From: Proteobacteria bacterium UBA6492
GTDB taxonomy: Bacteria; Pseudomonadota; Gammaproteobacteria; UBA6429; Thiohalophilaceae
DNA length: 12,915 nucleotides
Direction: 5' to 3'
NCBI GenBank assembly: GCA_002436485.1
Contig: DJMK01000154.1
Location: 1 to 12,915, forward strand
Numbering within the stretch: position 1 is the stretch's first letter; each line of letters opens with the position of its first letter. Below, piece by piece: positions 8,303 through 12,915 of the stretch. A program made the position numbers and the translations under genes. A model generated the notes under the pieces. The model saw only the letters and a program-made list of their open reading frames with translations. It was not told where the DNA came from and ran no database searches.

Positions 8303-9046
8303 ATGTTTGAATGGATCAGCAGCCCGGAGGCCTGGGCGGCACTTGGTACACTAATCGCACTTGAGATTGTCCTCGGCGTGGATAATATTATTTTCATTTC
8401 GATTCTCGTCGGTCGATTACCGGAATCGCAACGCAACAGCGCACGCCAGATCGGGCTGGCGCTAGCAATGTTGACGCGACTTGCCCTGTTATTTTCCATC
8501 GCCTGGGTAATTAGTCTGAATGAGCCGTGGTTTAGCGTGCTCGGAGAAGAAATCTCAGGGCGTGACCTGGTATTGTTACTCGGCGGCCTGTTCCTGTTGG
8601 CAAAGGCCACCCACGAGATACATAATAGCCTGGAGATTGTTGAAGATAAGCCGCGTAGCGCAGTACACGTCGGTTATGCTGCCATGCTGTTACAGATTGC
8701 TGCACTGGACGTGGTGTTCTCGCTGGACTCGGTGATCACCGCTGTAGGACTGGTGCAACATATCTCAATCATGGTGATTGCAATCGTGCTATCGGTTATC
8801 GTCATGCTGTTTGCCGCCAAAACAATTGGCGAATTTGTCGATCGTCACCCTACGATTAAAATGCTGGCGTTGTCATTTTTGATACTGATTGGCTTTACCC
8901 TGATGGCCGAAGGGCTTGATGTACATGTTCCAAAAGGGTACATCTACTTTGCCATCGCCTTTTCCGTCATGGTCGAAATCCTGAATATACGTGTACGCAA
9001 CAAGATGCAGATTCGTGCCGTACAGCTCAGCAAGAAACTACCATAA
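8303..9046 (+). CDS. TerC-family integral membrane protein (YgdQ-type)
   Basis: Member of the TerC family, whose characterised relatives export manganese or help metallate exported proteins; others are linked to tellurite resistance. The 247-residue product is a TerC domain alone, without the CBS and transporter-associated domains of longer relatives. Seen: about seven hydrophobic segments and the two family acidic motifs, LEIVLGVDNIIF (20-31, with Glu21, Asp27 and Asn28) and LDVVFSLDSV (135-144, with Asp136 and Asp142), which would sit in the membrane as metal ligands. FAIAFSVMVEILNIRVR closes the last helix. The sequence does not reveal the substrate. No yybP-ykoY-like leader could fit in the 39-nt gap upstream. 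It is the last gene of the plus-strand run and converges on the RMD1 gene. Confidence 0.93.
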   Translation: MFEWISSPEAWAALGTLIALEIVLGVDNIIFISILVGRLPESQRNSARQIGLALAMLTRLALLFSIAWVISLNEPWFSVLGEEISGRDLVLLLGGLFLLAKATHEIHNSLEIVEDKPRSAVHVGYAAMLLQIAALDVVFSLDSVITAVGLVQHISIMVIAIVLSVIVMLFAAKTIGEFVDRHPTIKMLALSFLILIGFTLMAEGLDVHVPKGYIYFAIAFSVMVEILNIRVRNKMQIRAVQLSKKLP

Positions 9047-9080
9047 CGGCATGATACGTAGACAAATCCGGTATATGTAA

Positions 9081-9887
9081 TTAACTAATCAGCTTCTCGC
9101 CAAGCGAAATAATAATATCCACCACGATCAGGATAACGATATACCATTCGACGCGCAGAGTTCGTTTGTATTGTAATAAATCAAGTAAGGTAGTGGCAGT
9201 ACGCGAAATCAGTTCGAACTTGCGTTCCAAAGCCAGGTGACGCTCTCGAATTTCATATTCGCTCTCCATGATTTGAAACAGACGTTCCAACTCTGGGTAT
9301 TCCCATAGTAGTTCGGGCTTTTCAGTGACCTCAACACGCCCGACCATCTTGCTTTGTGTTGATAACACGTTACCAATATGTCGCAACAACACCCTGTCTC
9401 GACGGTAGGCCTGCCCTTTCTCCTGTAAATCCTTGGCCAATGGTTCAACCCGATCAAACAACCCTGCAGTATTCTTCTCATACAGGGCGAGCACTACGCT
9501 TTTCGCCAGCTCAAACGCTATCAACTGTATTTTTGGTACATTGATGTTGTTAATTTCCAGCCTGCCCAGGTTGAAGTCTTCCTGCCGATCACATATCAAC
9601 AGTTCCAGTGTTTCTGTTTCCATTTCATCCAGGGGCTCTACAATACTGTCATCCACACTGGCCAGCCATGCCTGTTGTGTCTGTTCATCCAGGTTGATAA
9701 AGACGACTACACCGTAACGAAAAATTACCACGTATCCCTGCTGCTGAAGCTCAATCGTCAACGGATGTGTCGCGATGATGTCTTCGCGTTCTATCCAACC
9801 GGTCGTGATGCGGTGCCCTAAAAATACGGCCCGCACTGTTATGGTCGCATTGTTTATCTGTAATTCATTCACTTTCTTTGTTTCCAT
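9081..9887 (-). CDS. RMD1/DUF155-family protein with C-terminal membrane anchor
   Basis: The 268-residue product resembles the RMD1 family (DUF155), known from yeast Rmd1 and mitochondrial RMND1, which supports mitochondrial translation; bacterial members have no established function. Seen: an N-terminal alpha/beta part containing a family-like block YVVIFRYGVVVFIN (52-65), a middle helical region with IAFELAKSVVLALYE (123-137), PELLWEYPELERLF (191-204), a charged helix about 205-240 that is probably a coiled coil, and a final hydrophobic segment at 247-262 ending in a short basic tail. There is no signal peptide, so the bulk probably faces the cytoplasm. Its ATG overlaps the ATP-grasp stop by one base (TAATG), so the two are translationally coupled. 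It ends 34 nt from the convergent TerC gene with no visible terminator between. Family assignment is fairly secure; the role is unknown. Confidence 0.85.
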   Translation of the reverse strand: METKKVNELQINNATITVRAVFLGHRITTGWIEREDIIATHPLTIELQQQGYVVIFRYGVVVFINLDEQTQQAWLASVDDSIVEPLDEMETETLELLICDRQEDFNLGRLEINNINVPKIQLIAFELAKSVVLALYEKNTAGLFDRVEPLAKDLQEKGQAYRRDRVLLRHIGNVLSTQSKMVGRVEVTEKPELLWEYPELERLFQIMESEYEIRERHLALERKFELISRTATTLLDLLQYKRTLRVEWYIVILIVVDIIISLGEKLIS

Positions 9888-11368
9888 TACTTGTTTCGAT
9901 CTGATACTCGCTGATTCAGCCTGCCCAGAAACTCGGACAGGATCTCGGTATATAGTGCATCGCCACTATCTTCGTCTTCCACACCAGACTCGATATTTGG
10001 ATTATCGTTCACCTCAATGACATAGGCCTTGTCACCGGATTGCTTGATATCCACACCATACAATCCGTTACCAATGTAGCTCACCGCATCCAGCGCCGTT
10101 TTCAGGATCACATCCGGTACTTCGCTGACCGACCAAGTTTTGTGATCGCCTTCACGGGATTTGCCATTACTGGTGTGCTTGATAATCTGCCAGTGCGCTT
10201 TCGACATGAAGTACTGACAGGCATAGATCACCTTGTGATTAAGTACGCCGATACGCCAGTCATAGTCGGTATACATAAACTCCTGCGCAAGTATGATTTC
10301 AGATTCCTTCAATAACTGTTGCGCTATTTCCCGCGCCTGCTGTTCATTTTCAGCCTTGTGAATACCGCGTGAGAAAGACCCATCCGGAATCTTCAACACC
10401 ATCGGATAGCCAAGATCAAACCCGGTCTTGTCAATATCGCAGGAAGCAAGAATGCGTGTTTTGGGGACAGGTATTTTTTGGGCGTTCAGCAATTCGAACA
10501 GGTAAACCTTGTTGGTGCACCTGACAATCGAGTCTGGGTCATCTATCACAACCATACCCTCGGATTCTGCTTTCTTGGCAAACTGGTAGGTATGGTGATT
10601 TATGGCGGTTGTTTCGCGTATAAACAGCGCATCGTACTCAGCCAGCTGGTTGTATTCCTTACGTTGAATCAGCTCTACATTAATACCGAGCTTTTTACCT
10701 GCCGCGATGAATTTTTTCAGCGCCCGCATGTTAGAAGGTGGCAAGCGCTCGTTTTCGTTGTACAAAATTGCGAGATCGTACTTGTAAGTTTGTGGGCCGC
10801 TGATGCTTCGCCAGCGCCGACCAAGAAAACGCGTCAACGCCTCGATAAAGAACGCTTCCTGCTCTGCCTTTATCTGGCTCAAATGCACAGGCTTAATACT
10901 ATAAATCTGCCATTTCGACTGGTTCCGAAATTCAACACGTAACAATGGGCAAGGGAAGATCTCAAAAACACCACGCGCCAGGTCGCCGAGTTCGCTACTT
11001 TGTGTTTCGCCAAAGAATACATCAATCTCCAGCCTGTCACCGGTAATAGCAGATTTCTGCCTGTTAAAAAACTTGTTAACCTGGTCATCCAGCGCCTCAA
11101 CATTCAGACTATAAATGGATTTTCGTGCCAGGTCGGTCAAGGTACGTACAGTGGGAATAATCTTCTGTTGGCGCGCTTCACTCAACAACGAACAGTAGTA
11201 ACCAGTACTCAGGTATTTGTAACTTCGACAAAAATTTATGAGGCGCAGGTTACGACCTCGTACTGCACCTGTTTTGTCCAGGTATTCCCTTGCGGTGACC
11301 ACATCAATTGACGGATAAGAATCTTTCCAGTCCTTTTTGTTTTCTACTATGACGACATGATTTGCCAT
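9887..11368 (-). CDS. RimK-like ATP-grasp ligase with N-terminal RLAN-type domain
   Basis: Predicted ATP-dependent carboxylate-amine ligase that would join an amino acid or peptide through an amide bond, 493 residues. Seen: an N-terminal alpha/beta domain (about 1-190) with GRNLRLINFCRSYKYLSTGYY at 38-58, the RLAN signature region; a RimK-like pre-ATP-grasp part from about 196; then the ATP-grasp fold. The latter has VLKIPDGSFSRGI at 324-336, AQEFMYTDYDWRIGVL at 361-376, YGVDIK at 437-442, and the metal-binding motif VIEVNDNPNIESG at 450-462 (Glu452, Asn454, Asn456). I start at ATG 11368, not the in-frame TTG at 11395: the ATG lies one nt after the upstream stop (TGAAATG) and MANHVVIVENK fits the family. 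From memory, this family is predicted to act in peptide synthesis beside GNAT-peptidase fusions, which is exactly the upstream neighbour. The acceptor is unknown. Confidence 0.9.
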   Translation of the reverse strand: MANHVVIVENKKDWKDSYPSIDVVTAREYLDKTGAVRGRNLRLINFCRSYKYLSTGYYCSLLSEARQQKIIPTVRTLTDLARKSIYSLNVEALDDQVNKFFNRQKSAITGDRLEIDVFFGETQSSELGDLARGVFEIFPCPLLRVEFRNQSKWQIYSIKPVHLSQIKAEQEAFFIEALTRFLGRRWRSISGPQTYKYDLAILYNENERLPPSNMRALKKFIAAGKKLGINVELIQRKEYNQLAEYDALFIRETTAINHHTYQFAKKAESEGMVVIDDPDSIVRCTNKVYLFELLNAQKIPVPKTRILASCDIDKTGFDLGYPMVLKIPDGSFSRGIHKAENEQQAREIAQQLLKESEIILAQEFMYTDYDWRIGVLNHKVIYACQYFMSKAHWQIIKHTSNGKSREGDHKTWSVSEVPDVILKTALDAVSYIGNGLYGVDIKQSGDKAYVIEVNDNPNIESGVEDEDSGDALYTEILSEFLGRLNQRVSDRNK

Positions 11369-11369
11369 T

Positions 11370-12470
11370 TCAATTTCCACTTGTCTTTTTGACAATTAAT
11401 GCCGCTTTTTGCCCGGCCTTGCCATAACGCGCCATTCGGCCGAAGTCTTTTTTTGCGATCGGCATATTCATAGAATCAACGGCACTTCTACCTGCCCCTT
11501 TGTCTATATACGGGTCATGTACATAGATATATTTTTCATCAAAACCGGTCACTACTACCCAGTGTGGAGCTTTCTCGTTATACATGCGGTAAGAGCTAAT
11601 CAGCACGACAGGTATCGCGCCTTGCTCGAAGTGTGCCTGTAACTCCTCGACACTAAGGGGGTTGTAATGAATGGCGACTGGCAGCTTTTTAAGTTCACGA
11701 ATAAAATCAGCCTGCACCAGGCTCATAACTTCTTTTTTTTCAGGATCGCGTACAGAATCAATAAACATGACACCGCGTTCGCTGACATACAGCTCGATCG
11801 AAAAACCACGGTGACAGGCCGCGAGCGCCAAACCGTATGGTCCACAACCGCCATGCCCCGAGGTCATAAAAATCGTTGTCGACTCGCGCCACAAACGTAG
11901 TTCCAATTCACGGCTGAACGGTACGTTGCTATCCAGAGCATGCATAGCCATCATCAGCGCGGAGGGGCCACAGGTAAACTCGAGCGTCTGTTCGTAATAA
12001 GGTACTCGCGCCATGTCAATATTCGGGTGTGGCGCCAGTTTTTTCTCGTAACGTAATGCCTCCGCATGATCCTCGTAATAGTCCTCAGCAATTCCAAACT
12101 TCACGTAGCCATGATTTTCATAAAAACAGATGGCTTGCAGATTATCGGGGCGCACTTCAAGGCGAATAGCAATACAGCCTTCATCCAGGCTCGCCTGTTC
12201 CGCTGCTTCTAACAGTGCGTGGCCCAGACGTTGCTGCTGGTAATCCGGGTCAACCGCCAGCGAATACAGGCGTGCCAGGGATGTACCAACATTAAACAAA
12301 ATCATGACGTAGCCACGAACCTGTCCATCCACCTGGCTTATCAGCGTGGTCGCATTGGCCTTGGTTAACAAATAACGAAACGTGCGTCTTGAGAACCTGT
12401 CAAGGTCAAAGGCTCGCTGCTCTATGGCAAGCAATGCATCAAGATCTGACAGCTTTGCGGATCTAATCAT
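11370..12470 (-). CDS. GNAT acetyltransferase fused to C39-like (papain-like) cysteine peptidase
   Basis: Two-domain enzyme of 366 residues. Residues 1-145 are a GNAT N-acetyltransferase with acetyl-CoA loop VDPDYQQQRLGHALL (73-87) and the C-terminal block RPDNLQAICFYENHGYVKFG (107-126). Residues 150-362 resemble the peptidase C39-like family (DUF3335): YYEQTLEFTCGPSALMM gives Gln161 (oxyanion) and Cys167 (nucleophile), HWVVVTGF gives His303, and YVHDP gives Asp319, so a complete Cys-His-Asp set is present. There is no signal peptide, so it should act in the cytoplasm. The fusion couples N-acetylation to cleavage or transpeptidation of a peptide. It precedes the ATP-grasp gene with a 1-nt gap and follows a small secreted ORF and a terminator-like hairpin. 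Its ATG (12470) has no good shine-dalgarno and sits only 22 nt past the hairpin. Fold assignments are strong; substrate and reaction direction are unknown. Confidence 0.9.
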   Translation of the reverse strand: MIRSAKLSDLDALLAIEQRAFDLDRFSRRTFRYLLTKANATTLISQVDGQVRGYVMILFNVGTSLARLYSLAVDPDYQQQRLGHALLEAAEQASLDEGCIAIRLEVRPDNLQAICFYENHGYVKFGIAEDYYEDHAEALRYEKKLAPHPNIDMARVPYYEQTLEFTCGPSALMMAMHALDSNVPFSRELELRLWRESTTIFMTSGHGGCGPYGLALAACHRGFSIELYVSERGVMFIDSVRDPEKKEVMSLVQADFIRELKKLPVAIHYNPLSVEELQAHFEQGAIPVVLISSYRMYNEKAPHWVVVTGFDEKYIYVHDPYIDKGAGRSAVDSMNMPIAKKDFGRMARYGKAGQKAALIVKKTSGN

Positions 12471-12478
12471 GGAATTCG

Positions 12479-12490
12479 GTTTTGCAAAAC
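12479..12490. repeat. Perfect 12-bp palindrome GTTTTGCAAAAC
   Basis: A self-complementary 12-mer lying between the terminator-like hairpin and the start of the GNAT-peptidase gene, 8 bp from its ATG. It could be an operator half-site pair or an RNA element that hides the poor translation start. It could also be chance in an A/T-rich stretch. Confidence 0.35.
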
Positions 12491-12525
12491 AAAAAAGGCC
12501 CTGACATAAAATATCAAGGCCTTTT
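12491..12525 (-). terminator. Intrinsic terminator-like hairpin between small ORF and enzyme genes
   Basis: Read on the minus strand, AAAAGGCCTTGA (12525-12514) pairs with TCAGGGCCTTTT (12504-12493) as a 12-bp stem with one G-T wobble and a 9-nt loop, ending in a run of six T (12496-12491). It lies 42 nt after the small ORF stop and 22 nt before the GNAT-peptidase ATG. It probably ends most transcripts after the small gene while letting some polymerase through to the enzymes. The stem is A/T-rich at its base and carries A's opposite the T tract, so it could work in both directions. No strong separate promoter for the enzyme genes fits in the remaining gap. Confidence 0.75.
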
Positions 12526-12567
12526 CATTTTCAAAAAATAATCTGGATAAATTACAAATTATTTCTC

Positions 12568-12747
12568 TTACTGTGCAGTTCTATCTTTAATGCACTGATC
12601 AACAAAACCCTGTACATCTTCAACACCTTGTTCTTCAGCCTGTGCCTTGCATTCTGCCTTGATAGCTTCTGCTTCTTCATTGGCAAACGCAGTAGCAAAA
12701 CCGGTCAGGGCGAACATGACCATGATTAATTTAGCAGCTTGACGCAT
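12568..12747 (-). CDS. Small secreted protein with two cysteines, unknown function
   Basis: A 59-residue product too short for a length-filtered gene call. Evidence that it is real: AGGAG at 12757-12761, 9 nt from the ATG; a clear signal peptide with basic start (MRQAAK), hydrophobic core (LIMVMFALTGFA) and AFA at residues 20-22 for signal peptidase I; and a terminator-like hairpin just after its TAA. The mature part would be about 37 residues (23-59), acidic, largely helical by composition (EEAEAIKAECKAQAEEQ), with Cys33 and Cys52 18 residues apart and positioned to form a disulfide after export. I do not recognise a named family. It is the first gene before the GNAT-peptidase and ATP-grasp ligase, so it may be their substrate or partner; that is inference from position alone. 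A stand-alone periplasmic protein is the main alternative. Confidence 0.75.
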   Translation of the reverse strand: MRQAAKLIMVMFALTGFATAFANEEAEAIKAECKAQAEEQGVEDVQGFVDQCIKDRTAQ

Positions 12748-12756
12748 GAGTATTGA

Positions 12757-12761
12757 CTCCT
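12757..12761 (-). promoter_or_regulatory. Ribosome binding site of the small secreted ORF
   Basis: AGGAG with 9 nt to the ATG at 12747. The strong site supports this short ORF and selects the first ATG over the internal Met9 and Met11, which would lose the basic N-terminus of the signal peptide. Confidence 0.75.
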
Positions 12762-12915
12762 AACTATTAACTACCGAAAACCTCGGCAAAGTCGATTCCG
12801 GAAAACCGGCACCTGGCCGTTTTTTAAGGTTATTTAGTGTTGGAGTAAAATGATTTTTTTTGCTTGAAACGATAGACTTTCCAGATTGAATCTTGCTTAC
12901 TGGGTCACAGTTTAC
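12762..12915 (-). promoter_or_regulatory. Leader and upstream region of the small secreted ORF
   Basis: About 150 bp up to the window edge. A hairpin is possible at 12802-12823 (AAAAC with GTTTT, then GGC with GCC around a 5-nt loop, one bulged C), followed on the plus strand by a T run at 12820-12825. An overlapping alternative pairs CCGG with CCGG around AAAA (12798-12809). Either could structure the 5' untranslated region or end transcription entering from elsewhere. I see no convincing -35/-10 pair. One minus-strand frame stays open from the edge to a TAG near 12763, but it has no start, ribosome site or recognisable protein content. Confidence 0.3.

Noticed and set aside
9047..9080. Bidirectional terminator between the convergent TerC and RMD1 genes
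   Set aside because: Only 34 bp with no stable hairpin or T tract that I could find.
10478..10942. 154-codon plus-strand open frame
   Set aside because: It is antisense to the ATP-grasp gene, whose motifs are intact. The frame has no family resemblance.
11369..11395. Upstream TTG start for the ATP-grasp gene
   Set aside because: It would overlap the end of the peptidase gene and add nine residues without a ribosome site. ATG 11368 sits in a typical coupled position one nt after the stop.
12762..12915. Open minus-strand frame entering from the right edge
   Set aside because: About 50 codons without a start, signature or gene-like composition, so a gene tail cannot be supported.

Overview
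The window looks like chromosomal DNA of a gammaproteobacterium. The main reason is the block smc-zipA-ligA on the minus strand: ZipA is essentially restricted to Gammaproteobacteria, and this gene order is familiar from Pseudomonas-like genomes. Genes are packed tightly, with many 1-nt overlaps and gaps under 40 nt. I see no rRNA, tRNA, CRISPR array or transposase. The genus cannot be named from the sequence alone.

Layout from left to right. (1) Positions 1-5686, minus strand: smc (chromosome condensation ATPase), then zipA (FtsZ membrane anchor), then ligA (NAD-dependent DNA ligase). LigA runs off the left edge after its zinc finger begins. Gaps are about 20-30 nt, so this is almost certainly one operon for DNA maintenance and cell division. 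(2) Positions 5687-5795: a short divergent promoter region with a cluster of GATC sites and a TTGACA box. (3) Positions 5796-9046, plus strand: queF (queuosine pathway), an FGGY sugar kinase resembling D-ribulose kinases (start overlaps the queF stop), cysZ (sulfate uptake) and a TerC-family membrane protein. They are close enough to be co-transcribed but do not form one pathway. (4) Positions 9081-12747, minus strand, transcribed right to left: a 59-residue secreted small protein, an intrinsic-terminator-like hairpin, a GNAT acetyltransferase fused to a C39/papain-like cysteine peptidase, a RimK-like ATP-grasp ligase with an N-terminal RLAN-type domain, and an RMD1/DUF155 protein with a C-terminal membrane anchor. 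The last three are translationally linked (1-nt gap, then a TAATG overlap).

The fourth region is the interesting one. RLAN/ATP-grasp proteins paired with GNAT-peptidase fusions are a predicted, and to my knowledge uncharacterised, peptide-synthesis or peptide-modification system. Here the pair is preceded by a tiny exported protein that is missed by length-filtered gene calling. A leaky terminator separates it from the enzymes, the layout expected when a substrate must be made in excess over its modifying enzymes. RMD1 adds a membrane-associated partner. That the small protein is the substrate is an inference. A tension remains: it carries a signal peptide, whereas the enzymes look cytoplasmic.
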